Position numbers and translations under genes: made by a program. A DNA stretch of 64,000 nucleotides from Podospora comata (lineage: Eukaryota > Ascomycota > Sordariomycetes > Sordariales > Podosporaceae), in contig CP071493.1 in NCBI GenBank assembly GCA_017354895.1, positions 7,130,001 to 7,194,000 on the forward strand, written 5' to 3'. The notes beneath the pieces were generated by a model. That model saw only the letters and a list, made by a program, of their open reading frames with translations. It did not search any database and was not told the DNA's origin. Of the stretch, positions 1 to 10,225 are shown in pieces (position 1 is the stretch's first letter; the number at the start of each line of letters is the position of its first letter).

Positions 1-309
1 GTCACAGAGCGTAATGGACGTAAGACTCTGACCACCGTTCAGGGTATTCCGAGCAAGTTCGACCACAAGAAGATTCTTAAGGTTGTCAAGAAAGAGTTTG
101 CTTGCAATGGCACCATCATCAGTGACACCGAGATGGGCGAGGTGATCCAGCTCCAGGGTGATCAGCGTACCAAGATCAAGGAGTTCCTCACTGATAAGGA
201 GAATGGCCTCGGCCTCGATGACAAGACCATCAAGGTATGCAGCATCTACACCGTCACAACACACCGAGACAGCACGCTAACTGATACTCGGCAGGTGCAC
301 GGCTTCTAA
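1..309 (+). CDS. SUI1: Translation initiation factor eIF1 (SUI1), 3' part
   Basis: This is the last part of eIF1, the small factor that binds the 40S subunit near the P site and enforces start-codon selection. Frame 1 reads through TVQGIPSKFDHKKILK, a run strongly conserved in eIF1/SUI1, and continues through FACNGTI, GEVIQLQGDQR and IKEFL. The gene enters from the left edge, so the start is missing. One intron runs 235-294 (donor GTATGC, branch GCTAAC, acceptor GGCAG) at phase 0. It separates K from the final codons V-H-G-F and the stop TAA at 307-309. The short VHGF tail fits the eIF1 C-terminus. Identification is sure; only the 5' half is unknown. Confidence 0.95.
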   Translation, partial: VTERNGRKTLTTVQGIPSKFDHKKILKVVKKEFACNGTIISDTEMGEVIQLQGDQRTKIKEFLTDKENGLGLDDKTIKVCSIYTVTTHRDSTLTDTRQVHGF

Positions 310-1124
310 GTCCGGCATGTCACACGTGCCGTAGCTCACTTCGAGTCCCCCTCTGGGGAATACGGAGCAGCGTCTACGAAAGTAGTCACTACGAGCGCTG
401 AGAGGACCCTTGGTTGGGTCCAGCGGCATAATGACATGATACCCCACGATGGTTACGGACGTCCTTTTTACTCTAGCAACATTGTTGCAGGAGGTTTTTG
501 GGAAGGAAAGGCTCTATTTTTTTTGCGCGATACAGATCGGCGTTCGCTTAGGTAGTCGATTTCTGGTGGTTTTCAAAATCTCTGGAACGATGCAAGACGC
601 AAGCCTTTCATTATGAAATCTGCGGTCTTGGGGCAATGGGATCATAAGTTGCGATAAACTTGTGCCATGACAGTCTTGATATGCCTGGTTTGATATGTGT
701 ACGCTGCATCTGTCGACCAGCTGTGCTCGCAACGGCTGCGTTGTTGTCTGTTTGAGTCTGATACATGTTGCTGTTGTGACTGATGACTTGCTGCCATCAA
801 ATCGTATCAAGCCGAACGGGATTATCACCATGTTTTTTGCGTGTGAACAAGATCTAAAGATAACCATGACGCCAATGCTACCACAATTGCCTGAACCATT
901 CCCCCATTTGACCGTTTCCACAGTCCCAATCTTGAAATAAGGAGAGGTATAAAACTCGAACCCAGAAAAGACAGAAAAAGAAACAGAAAAAAGAAGCAGG
1001 AAAAAGAAGCAGAAAAAAGAAGCAGAAAAAGAAACAGAAAAAGAAAACAGCAACGGCAACTTGACACGATCCAAGATGACTCCCTCGAAAAGTGCCCAAA
1101 ATAAAACGAAACGAAAGAGACGTG
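310..1124. other. Convergent 3' intergenic region with purine tract
   Basis: This region lies between the 3' ends of eIF1 (+) and EOS1 (-) and should hold both 3' UTRs. A purine-rich tract of AGAAAAAGAAGC-like units sits at about 964-1050, on the EOS1 side. The ORFs that can be read here are low complexity and lack protein-like composition. I see no RNA gene. Confidence 0.6.
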
Positions 1125-2393
1125 TTAAAGATCCCTCGTCACATTCCCATACTCCATAATCTTCAGCGCCAGCCCCGTGATAACCCCCCAGACCTGCGAC
1201 AGAAAAGTGACGAGCGGGATGTCGGGATAGTCGGTGCGGTTGGAGTGCAGCTGGGCGAGGAGGGCGACCATGGAGGTGAAGGAGGCGATGGAGAAGGCTG
1301 AGATGGAGGCGCGGGTTTCCTTGCGGATGTTGATTTTGCGTTGGGTTAGGTGGTAGAGGAGGGTGAGGGTCTAAGGGACGGTCAGGTTGATGACAGGATG
1401 GGAGAGGGAGGGGGACACGTACAGTGGATATCACTATCCAGCCTGGTAGCAGCAGACGGGGATCCTCGGAGCCGCCGGTTAGGTAGAGGACTCCCCATGT
1501 GCACCAGCCGTTTAGGGCTGATATGGCAAGGAGGCGGACGATGGTGGCTTGGGGGGTGTAGTTCAGGAGCCAGCGGGACATGAGGCAGTCGGTGAAGAAG
1601 AAGGAGAGGTAGGAGGAGGCTACGCACTGTTGGAGAGTTAGCATGGCTTCGGAGATTGGGGGGATTTGGGTGGCAGATATACCCAAATGGTAGCGAGCAG
1701 CGTTTCTGTTATCCTCAGGCTGGTCTCAAAGGGAATGTCAAACCCCGTGGTTGGTATCCTCGTTGGCGGTACCTCTGTCGTGGGGGCAGAAGGGGGTGAG
1801 GTGCAGGAAACGGCAGAAGAAGGCTTAGATAACCTCCCAAAAGAGAATCCGTGCTGTCCGTTCCCAACGACGACATGGTTGGTGACCAGAATGGAGAAGA
1901 TCATGTAGACGAGGCGGAGGACGCATGGTAGGCCGAGCCATAATCCCGGAACGATCGAGCCGAGGCGGCTGATGTAGAGGAGAATCTGCCATGGGGTTGA
2001 GATGCCCAAGACTACGGCGACGCGGGGTCGGAGGACGGACGTGGATTGGGTTTGCCCGGACGAGGGGGGAACGGGGCCGGAGGATTGGGTGACGGCTCGG
2101 AGGAGCTGGTGGTGGTGGTGGTGATCGGCGGTGACGGAGGGGTGGGTTATGGGCTCGGTTGATATGGCTGTTGAGACAGCCGTGGTTGTCGCAGTCTTGC
2201 TGCTGTATGGAGGCGGGTTGTCGACATATCGAGGAGTTTGCGCCCTTGAGCGGGCGGGGGAGGTGGTCGTCGAGCCGGTGACATGAGTGGCATAGTCGGT
2301 GGTGGTGTTGCTGGTTGCGCCTGGTGCGCTATCCGCTGCTGCTGCTGCTGTTCGGCGCTGCTGCGCGGCTGGCATTGCGAGGTTGGACATCAA
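1125..2393 (-). CDS. EOS1: N-glycosylation protein EOS1
   Basis: This is an ER multispanning membrane protein of the fungal EOS1 family, which in yeast is needed for N-glycosylation and oxidative-stress tolerance. There are three exons on the minus strand: 2393-1683, 1626-1423 and 1370-1125. The introns are 1627-1682 (GTATAT...CAG, branch GCTAAC) and 1371-1422 (GTACGT...TAG, branch CTGAC), both phase 0. The spliced protein is about 386 aa. It has a Ser/Thr/Ala-rich soluble N-terminus with a His run, then hydrophobic segments such as PWQILLYISRLGSIVPGLWL, a second around SSYLSFFFTDCLMSRWLLNY, and a third around LLLPGWIVIST. The C-terminus is ITGLALKIMEYGNVTRDL. The family call rests on the FFFTDCLMSRWLLNYTPQAT stretch. 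An ATG one codon downstream (2390) is an alternative start. Confidence 0.85.
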
Positions 2394-3128
2394 GACACTG
2401 GCTCTCTAGTTTATACCCATAGAGCAAATGGGAGTCACCTGAGAGGGGTTTCACCACTCCATGGAAAAGGCGAAAAGAGACGGGGAGAAGGCGGAGAGAA
2501 ATCTATACTTTGGTGGCAGCGGCGGAGGGGCCGGATCTCGGTAGGTTCAGATGGACGGCGGTGATGTGAATTTCGATTTTGGGGTCTATCTTTTCGGCTT
2601 TCTCGTCGTCAGCGGCCCAGCGATCAATGTCGCAACAAGGGGTGCTCGATGCAAGCCTCCGACGAACGATTGCTACTAGGGGCTCCCCTGGCTACGAAAA
2701 CCCGGCTTTTCATTGGTCAGCATCTCTTCGAGAAGCCCAGACCTCTGGGAAGCTCCAGAGGTTTAACCTTCCCGTGGTGGGGGTTGGTCTTGACTGTGGT
2801 GATAACTGATAGCGATCATTGGGTGTGCTGGACCCACATATTTTCTGCCGCGAGCGCCCGAAATTTTGAGAGCTTCGAAGCTTCCTGGTGTTGCGCTGTC
2901 GGCTACGCCCGCGCAATAGCTTCCGTTCGATCGACCGTTTCCGACGTCGCCGCCGACGAATACCGGCTCGTTACTTTATTGGTGCGGTCAACCTGGGCAA
3001 CCGACAAGGCGACAAGCCGACTCATAGCACGCAGGCGGGGTGGCCATCAGGGTTGAGGTACTTCGGAAGCGGGGACCAAGAGGACGGAGGAAGAGGTTCA
3101 GGGTCAACACAGTACGGCGGTAGCAACC
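2394..3128. promoter_or_regulatory. Divergent promoter between EOS1 and mL45 genes
   Basis: 735 bp separate the EOS1 start (minus) from the mL45/Mba1 start (plus), so this must hold both promoters. It has no clear TATA box on either strand. The short ORFs here show no conserved motif and I leave them out. Confidence 0.55.
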
Positions 3129-4156
3129 ATGGCTTCAGTATCTAGGTTAGGACTCGGTGCCCGGGGGGTGTTGTCGTCACAGGCCTCCGCTAGGATATCA
3201 CCACGCGTGGTACGCGTCGCGCCAACATGTTCCTTCAGTACATCCGCTGCACTCGCCAGAAGCGTCAGGAGAGCGAACAGGGCGCCGGCGCGCGACGAGA
3301 TCCGTTCCCCCTCTGCTCAAATCGCCCAACAAAAACTCAATCAAAAGGTGACATCAAATGCCATCAATGTCATCTTTCCAGGTGAGCAAGAACCAGGACT
3401 CGGCCCAGTTGTTGAGCCGTGCTGTTTGTGCCGTAGTCTGACTTGCTCGTCTTGCTCTATCTTTTAGGCACCTTTGTCCGCCCTCCATGGGCCCAATGGC
3501 CCAAGGACTTCTCGTCCAGATTCGCCTTCTTCCGGACCTGGGTCACTGTCAAGGCCAGAGAGGCGGCGACCAAGTTCGCCATGGTTCATTCCTCGAGGCC
3601 CCGGTTCTTCAAGCGTGCCGCTCTCAAAACCAGCAACGCGCTCGCGATTCTCACAGCAAAGGGCCTCCACCGCTCCATGATGGAAGCCCTCGCCAGCGGC
3701 GACAAGGACACAATCCGCAAGGTTTGCGCCAGCAAGCTTGCTCTGCCTCTGCAGGCTACTATCGACAATCGTCCCAAGGACAAGCTGATGGCATGGGAGC
3801 TGGTGGAGTATACCAAGACGTGGTTTTATCCTACTGTTCTTTCGCACAAGCTCTCTCCCATCGAGAAGAGCAAGGATGCGCCCATCATTGAGCAAGTGGT
3901 GGTGGCCATTTCTAGCAAGCAACGTCGGTATCAGTATGTTCTCGGGGCTGATGGGGAGCGCAAGAAGCTGGCTGGAACAGAGAAGGAGATGGATATTATT
4001 GAAAACATCGTCATTGGCTGTGTGGTTGACCCTCACACCTGGCAGCGTGATGAGTGGCGGATCGTTGGAAGCATGAAGGCGACGGACCCGAATGAGTGGA
4101 AGGAAGAGGAACGGCTGGTCAAGATGGTGGAGCATTCGGAGGCTATGAAGAGGTAG
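3129..4156 (+). CDS. MBA1: Mitochondrial large-subunit protein mL45 / Mba1-type membrane-insertion factor
   Basis: This is a Tim44-like (mL45/Mba1 family) protein that sits at the exit of the mitochondrial ribosome and tethers it to the inner membrane. Exon 1 is 3129-3381 and exon 2 is 3468-4156. The intron 3382-3467 (GTGAGC...TTTTAG) is phase 1 and joins FP-G to TFVRPPWAQWPKDF. The protein is about 313 aa. Residues 1-50 form a Ser/Arg/Ala-rich mitochondrial presequence. The Tim44-like fold follows, with the helical part around HRSMMEALASGDKDTIRKVC and the beta-rich part ending EMDIIENIVIGCVVDPHTWQ and DEWRIVGSMKATDPNEW. The ATG at 3129 (accATGg) is the first in frame and gives a good presequence. 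The call rests on overall pattern, not on one diagnostic motif. Confidence 0.8.
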
Positions 4157-5381
4157 AGGTAACTGGGATGGCGAATTGGTCGTGTCAGTATGCTCGAGAA
4201 GTTGTACATTACAAGATGCTCTGCTGAAAACAGGGAGTATCTAAGGCTTAGGCAGGAACCAAAATTTCTGTCTGTGTAAATTCATACTGTAAATGTTTGT
4301 CTCTGTATCTTGAGTCTTACTTTGAGGCAACTCTTGCAAATGGGTGCTCTGGTGTTGTGTGTCTTCTCGGACTGTGTTTGTTTTGACCCCTATTTATGGA
4401 CCCACATACCCCTGACTGTCTGTGGACAGAACCAACATCTGTGTTATGTTGGGCCTCTGCTTATTCCGGGCTAAAACCACAACAAATACCGTTTTGCTGT
4501 ATGCCTCGGCTAGACAAATAGTCAATAAAAACACGATGCATCATAGCTCAAACCGTGGTGGTGTGAGTCCATGCTTGATGTGGCTGCATAGCAGCTGAAG
4601 AAGCATTTGTGTTTAAGGCACAGGTTGTAAACCGCAATCTGCTTGTGTGGTTGACCGGCAAGCTCTGAATGTTAGCTGAGTCACTGCTGTGAGATGAGAG
4701 AACCAGATCACATCAGTCATGATGAAAGGATGTGTATAAGAAGGTTTAGTATCCTCCACAATCTATACTGCACTGCAGTATCAATCATGTTGATGACTAT
4801 GTAGAAATAGCTCAGCCCCATGGATATAAGCCTTTGCTCTGGGTTTCCTTATCCTCTAGATTGAGTGCTATTTACAATACACCGCTACTTTGAACTTTGA
4901 CATCCCAAATGGTCCCATCGCGGCTCATTGTAAAGTGCCCTTTTCGTGATCAGCCACTGTTATTTTTGTCTCAACATTTTGATCTTCAAGTAATTTAACC
5001 GCCTCTTCATTCCGGTTGTTAGTTTGAGAAGCTAGTAAATCATTGGCAAAATGCGATGGTTATCATTGCGTCGCTGCTGGGTCGCTCCTTCCTCCACAGG
5101 GTGCTCGCTCCTTCCTTCTGTGTTGCGCTGAAAATCCTTTACTCAGCTAAGCATGTGTGGCGCACGCATGTGACCCAACAAAATGAGCTCACTAACTTTA
5201 TGGGGAAAAGTAAGGGAGGCTCGACATATCATCCCTTTGAGACATGCATGATGCAACCAACCATTTACCTTATATCTTCCCACAGCCTTCCCCTCAGCAA
5301 GTTCCGTGGGGAGGGGACCTCCTACTTCTCAATATCTTTCTGCCGCGTCGCTGTTGCTTTCAGACACTTCAGATCTACACC
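4157..5381. other. Intergenic stretch, no gene seen
   Basis: 1.2 kb downstream of mL45 and upstream of the first orphan gene. The composition is moderately AT-rich and contains no long ORF with protein-like sequence, no tRNA-like element and no obvious repeat. A plus-strand ORF running into the next gene from 5244 is probably 5' UTR. Confidence 0.5.
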
Positions 5382-5942
5382 ATGGCCGACGTCCAGCAGA
5401 TTCACAACGCCATCAAGGCAATCGCCCATGACAAAACCCACATTTCCATGGCCAATATGGCCTATCAACAGAATGCAAGCCGTCTACGGGGTCTTCTCGA
5501 TACAGTCGCCGTCCGTCACGGTTTTACCACGGGGACAGTCACAAAAGCAATGGTAGGCCCAGTTGGGCCCGGCAATTTCTCACCGTTGGTAGCTGGCTGG
5601 GTATATCGCCACCTCTGGAATCTCCGCCAGAGTGACAAGATGTTGCAGGATATTACGAATCCCAGAGAATACGTCAACCTGAGATACAACATGGATCAGC
5701 TTCGATCCTGGACGAACACCATCCGTCGCCCACATGTCCATCAACAAAAATTGGATGAAATTGCCAAGAATCTGAATGGGATTCCCCAGGAGCTTCGAAC
5801 CCGTTTGCGCAAGGTCATCTCAGAGAATGCGAAAATCCAGCAGAGAATTCGCAGGATTGAGAATACCCCGGGTGGGGTTGATGTGGCCGCTTTGCTGGAT
5901 GATTCGGACGAGGGAAGCTCCGGGGACGAGGATACATGTTAG
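5382..5942 (+). CDS. Orphan helical protein with acidic tail (intact paralogue of a tandem pair)
   Basis: I do not recognise this gene. It is an intronless ORF of 186 aa starting MADVQQIHNAIKAIAHDK. The ATG has a strong context (acaccATGg), and the ORF that runs in from 5244 looks like 5' leader. The protein is mainly helical and charged, with a central segment VAGWVYRHLWNLRQSDKMLQ. A helical stretch follows around LRTRLRKVISENAKIQQRIR, and the tail is acidic, DDSDEGSSGDED. No signal peptide or membrane span is seen. The next gene at 6463 is clearly related (IHDAI...VAGWVYRERIKLANSRRRL), so this is a local tandem duplication. The acidic tail and basic core would fit a nucleic-acid or histone-binding role, but that is speculation. 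Confidence 0.65.
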   Translation: MADVQQIHNAIKAIAHDKTHISMANMAYQQNASRLRGLLDTVAVRHGFTTGTVTKAMVGPVGPGNFSPLVAGWVYRHLWNLRQSDKMLQDITNPREYVNLRYNMDQLRSWTNTIRRPHVHQQKLDEIAKNLNGIPQELRTRLRKVISENAKIQQRIRRIENTPGGVDVAALLDDSDEGSSGDEDTC

Positions 5943-6462
5943 AAGAGGTGGCCTTGACAGGAAGACAGTTGATGAGCGGTTCTGCCTATCAGAATTAAAG
6001 CTGTGGTTTCCGTCTCTTGTTACCATGATCTATTTCTCTGAATCTTGTCTTCCTCTATTTATTTATTTCTCTCCACCTCTAGCAGCTGGATAGGCTCTGT
6101 CCTGCGCTGCTGGGACGAAAGTAACCAGCTATTGATGCATCTTTGTCAACTTAGCTTTCCCTCTTTTCTTTTCAGTCAGCTGGAAAGGATTCATTTTGCT
6201 TAGCACATGTCAGCACAGGGATGCTCCGATAGACTCTGTGAAGTGAATATGGCGTCAGAGAGTGAGAGAATCAAGTCTTGGATGTGGGGGTGCGTTAAAT
6301 ATAAATACTCATGTGTTCTATGACTGTCATCTTTTTACGCCATCACCGCTTTCCCTGATCAACACTTTCACGCTTCTAATTTCTAAGCATCCATTTCCCT
6401 CTCTCTCATAGTCTTTTAAGACATCCAGCATTTATTACCGACCACGGCAACTATACAGCACT
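5943..6462. other. Spacer between the two paralogues
   Basis: 520 bp. It holds the likely 3' end of the first paralogue and the promoter of the second. Apart from the TATA box listed separately, nothing is recognised. Confidence 0.5.
6300..6307 (+). promoter_or_regulatory. TATA box of the 6463 gene
   Basis: TATAAATA lies about 156 bp upstream of the ATG at 6463, after a CT-rich leader. This is a good match to a TATA box; function is inferred. Confidence 0.5.
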
Positions 6463-7037
6463 ATGCCTGATATCGATGATATTCACGATGCCATTGGGAC
6501 CATCGCTAGACTCATGATGGCCGTTTGCAGACGCCAGACACGGTACGTAGACCAATACAACCGTTTACAGTCGATCATAGGTGTAATTTCGCGTCAATAT
6601 GGCTTCTCGCCTGACTCCGTAACACAAGCTATCACCGGTCAAGTACATTCAGGAGACCGCTCCATCCTGGTAGCTGGCTGGGTCTATCGAGAACGCATCA
6701 AGTTAGCCAACAGCCGTCGACGTCTCAGTCAAGTTAACAACCGTACCCAAAGAGTGGCTGATTCTCTACAGCATGGATCAACTCGGTTCATGGACCAACA
6801 GGCTCAACCGTGCGGATGTTTCTCAACAGCGGATTGGGCACAGAACAATTCCCACTTTGGCTGCATTGTTTGCTCCTCCACAGAACTCTCAATGTCGAAC
6901 TTTGCAAGGTTCAGAGAAGGATTCCAAGGGTTGAGGCAATTACCCCTGACAGAGGAGTTGCTTTGCTGATTGAGGGTGGGGATATTGATACTTCAGAGGT
7001 AGATGAGACAGAGGATGATAGCTCGGACGAGGATTGA
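6463..7037 (+). pseudogene. Decayed tandem paralogue of the 5382 gene
   Basis: The reading starts MPDIDDIHDAIGTIARLM and follows the 5382 protein through IGVISRQYGFSPDSVTQAI and VAGWVYRERIKLANSRRRL. The homologous reading then changes frame twice. MDQLGSWTNRLNRADVSQQ (compare MDQLRSWTNTI in the first copy) lies in a second frame from about 6770. The end, KVQRRIPRVEAITPDRGVAL followed by an acidic DDSSDED tail, lies in a third frame ending at 7037. No intron with good sites explains both shifts, so the copy looks broken. The original frame stays open to 6969 and could make a 168-aa protein with a changed C-terminus. The promoter with its TATA box is still present, which suggests recent decay or a diverged gene. 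Confidence 0.6.
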
Positions 7038-8367
7038 AACATGGCCAACGCAGCAGGAGAGGCAATGTACTTTTTCACAATATATATACATTTGCCCCTT
7101 ATCTGTGATACTTTCAACCATAAACTTCAGAACCCGAGGGTTTCATGACATCCCGCAATTCTGCCTCGACTTAACAACTCTATATCTTTCCACTAACATC
7201 TTATTATCGCCGACTTGCGGATGCCATCATTGCTCCCATAGGTAAGCAAATTTCTATGCATATATCTTGCTTCCAGGACACCATACCTAAATCATTCTCT
7301 CTTCCGTTCTTAGCTTTTTAGGTGGATATATCTATGCTTGCCTACCATCAGCAACATATGCCGGCCTCGCACATTAAAATACCGGTCTGGAACTACCTGT
7401 TGTACTATCAGCCGGACACACTAACTAGCTTCTACAGCACCTCTTGCTCTCTAGGAACCCATCGGATTGACCCATCCTCTTTCAAAATCTTTATATTCTA
7501 GCTCTATCGCATTACCTTGAGAATGAGACGCTGTCTGCTGGGTGAAATTTTTGACCTCTCAGCCACGCATCAGGTTTTCAAACTCACTTGATCCATATTA
7601 TTGGCCCACACCACTCACACCATTGAAAAAAGTTCGGACGATTGATGATGACTCTGATATGAGTGATCGGTCTCAACCAGTGGGTTTTCGTTGCTCAAGG
7701 TGAACTGGGCGTCAAAATCTTTGCTCTATTGACTGGACGGCTATATACCTTAACCTTGGCTTTGCTCAGCCTCTCACGGCATTCTCTCAGACAAAGGGAC
7801 CGATCAGATCCAATTCAACCCACACCTTCGCCGGGTTCACCTTACTGTCACCTGTAATGAAACTACCCGATTTGTCCACTTTGCCCAAGGATATTTCTAC
7901 GAATAGAATGACACCATGGAGACCAACAAAATGTCTGCATTGCAACGTCCCTTTTTATTGTCTGGCAAAGGACCCCCTGCCAAGCAACAGATACTATCTG
8001 TATCTTCCGCATCAACAAGAGCTTTTGTGGGAAGCTAATTCGGACAACCCGCCCGGGGATTAGGCACTAATACAAAGACGAGTTTGAGACGTCGCAACAG
8101 GTCCAGTACATGGAAGTTATCCCAGCCCGAGATCACAGAACTCACCTCGGTCGACGCTTTGTGTTGTCAACAATCCCCAACCACGATTGAATTATCATAG
8201 ACAGTCTGGAGACATAAAATACACAAAAAGACCATGGCGTAGAACCGTCTGAGGTTTCCGGCTTGGGGATGTTTCCAGAGCTCAGAATGGGCGACGCTCA
8301 GGGGCAGTACACAACCCTGACCCCTCCCATGAAGAAGTGCATAACCCACCCTCTGTCATTCGTTTTT
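7038..8367. other. Intergenic stretch, no gene seen
   Basis: 1.3 kb downstream of the decayed paralogue. The short ORFs at 7663-7857 and 7857-8063 have no recognisable motif. I found no further copy of the paralogue family and no tandem repeat. Confidence 0.45.
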
Positions 8368-9043
8368 CTACGCACACCCGTCGGGGCGATTCGAGAGACA
8401 CTGGGTAATACATTGAGACAATATCCCCTCACCGAGGACAACCCCAAGATCACGGCCCGAATGTCCCTCGCCGCAGTGCCCAAAGATTCTATGCGTCGCC
8501 GGAGCCAGCCAAGCCCAAGCAAAGGGCAAAACCGTCTGCCTGTTCCTACGACCGCATATATCCGTCAGTCTAGGTGTGGGTCTCTCTTGACTCAGGTCTT
8601 GATGCAACTCGGCAGGCAGACACATACCAACTAACGCAAGCTCTGGAGTAGTCTCCGTAGAGGCACATCGACCGTGGCGCACGCCATTCCCAACCCTTGT
8701 GGCGGAAGAGGACCTGGACCAGCCGCTCGGTCACCTCTCTCTTCACGCCGTGCTGAGGGGAATAGTCGCATCTGAGCGTTTCATGACAGTAGGCAGGCCG
8801 GACAAAGTTTTGGTGTTGAACAGCAGGGACGGTGGTGTCGTCGATGTCGGTGTATGTTTCGATGAAATAACCATCGGCAAGTGCTTCGGTGCTATCAAGA
8901 ACCATGCCGGCAGCCGCCAGTCTTGGGGCCTCGGCTGCTTGACGTGCTTGGAGGATCGCCAAGTTAAACAAGCGAGTTGATGGGGCGGCTGCTGCCATGC
9001 TCACGCCGAGCAGAGCGGCGATGGTGTAGATTTTGGAGAGCAT
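8368..9043 (-). CDS. Small secreted cysteine-rich protein (candidate effector)
   Basis: I do not recognise the family. The minus-strand ORF from 9043 begins with a classical signal peptide, MLSKIYTIAALLGVSMAAAA, with likely cleavage just after the Ala run. Read without splicing it ends at 8570 (157 aa). A better model removes an intron at 8540-8627, with donor GTATGT, branch CTGAC and acceptor GAACAG. It joins RACVS to W-QTVLPFAWAW and ends at 8368, giving 195 aa. The spliced form has eight cysteines after the signal peptide: CHETLRC, SMC, RAC, GHC, SQCITQC and DGC. This even number fits disulfide bonding in an extracellular protein. A Lys-Arg at about residue 101-102 could be a Kex2 site. 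The context is an accessory block of orphan genes. Secretion is well supported; an effector role is a guess. Confidence 0.6.
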
Positions 9044-9330
9044 GTTTTTGGGCGGCGGTTTTGTTTGTTGGAGTTGGTGATGATGGTGCGTTTGGTGAGC
9101 AATCTTTTCAAAAGATGTGGACAGCTTGTCAACTCATTCCTGATTTCATCCTGTGGTGGCGCGCAAGCCCCTCGAAGTTAAACATGCACACGCATCATGG
9201 TCTTGTATGAACCCACAATGGCAAATGGTGTAAGCCTACGACGTAGTCGGGATAAGTTCAAAAGCCGCCACACTAGTGTACTAGAACAAGATAGAAAATG
9301 AGAGAATAGAGATAGAAAGAATAGTGACAG
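9044..9330. promoter_or_regulatory. Upstream region of the secreted-protein gene
   Basis: 287 bp upstream of the minus-strand ATG at 9043, bounded on the other side by the minisatellite. No TATA box is evident. Confidence 0.35.
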
Positions 9331-9481
9331 GGAGGATAGAGGCCAGAGAGGATAGGGACCAGAGAGGATAGGGGCCAGAGAGGATAGGGGCCAGAGAGGA
9401 TAGGGGCCAGAGAGGATAGGGGCCAGAGAGGATAGGGGCCAGAGAGGATAGGGGCCAGAGAGGATAGGGGCAAAAAGGATA
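9331..9481. repeat. 16-bp minisatellite
   Basis: The unit GGGGCCAGAGAGGATA is repeated about nine times head to tail, with the central copies identical and the first two slightly changed. Degenerate AGAGGATAGG-like units continue to about 9630. An ORF reads through on the minus strand (repeats of SLAPILSGPYPLWP) only because the array is nearly stop-free. I treat it as non-coding. Confidence 0.9.
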
Positions 9482-9631
9482 GAACTAGGGAGGATGGGAC
9501 AGAGAGGAGAAGGATAGAGTTGGGGGAGGATGGGACGGAGAGGAGAATGGCCAGAGAGAATAGAAGAATAAGGATAGAGAGGATGGGGACAGGGAGGACA
9601 AAGGTAGGGGTAGGGAGGATAGGTGTAAAGG

Positions 9632-10113
9632 CACCATGATCATGCACAGGTGAGTTGAACGACTGGAAGTGCAGACTGTGAATGGGTTCTGTGATGATTT
9701 GTAGCGTCAAGGAAGCAAATATGCTGTGACAAGAGCAAAATACATAGTTCGTGTCCAGGAGAGAGGCCTCAGTCATGTCATGGTATCAAGACAGAACCAC
9801 CAGAACCGCTGGGCCCGCATAAACACTGTGGCGTTACAAGTACGCTATCAATCGGGCCGTGGTCCTAAGCCTTGACATCGATATGCCCACAAAAACTTGA
9901 CGTGCAGGCTGTTGAGAAGTACCAGGTTGAAACGCTGGGATCCCAGGTTGAGTGGATACTCGAGGTGTTCGGGACCGAGATGGAGGACCATTCTCGGCTA
10001 GCTTCTCTGATGTGTGCCCAGGTTGGCGAGTGACTCGGTGGGTGTAAGTGAAGTGCAGTGATATGATGTCTCTGCATATCATTTTTGACACCAGAGAGCC
10101 GCAGGCTGGAAAA
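9632..10113. other. Intergenic stretch upstream of the 10226 gene
   Basis: No coding signal is seen. The minus-strand ORFs here lack protein-like features. The right end runs into the promoter of the orphan gene at 10226. Confidence 0.45.
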
Positions 10114-10120
10114 TATAAAA
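10114..10120 (+). promoter_or_regulatory. TATA box of the 10226 gene
   Basis: TATAAAA lies 112 bp upstream of the ATG at 10226. It is placed as expected for a short leader and is one of three similar TATA boxes in this orphan-gene block. Confidence 0.55.
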
Positions 10121-10225
10121 GGCCTGATACTGACACTGATGGGTGATGGAGAAACTTCCCCTTGGACATCTTCTTCCATCCAAACTATCAGAGGCCTCAC
10201 AATATCTCCAAGTACGCCAGTCAAC

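Noticed and set aside
9331-9481. Direct repeats resembling a CRISPR array
   Set aside because: The units are contiguous with no spacers and the genome is eukaryotic.
9273-9776. 167-aa minus-strand ORF with SGPYPLWPLSSLAPIL repeats
   Set aside because: It is only the stop-free translation of the 16-bp minisatellite. Sixteen is not a multiple of three, so the protein period is 48 bp, and no flanking coding signal exists.
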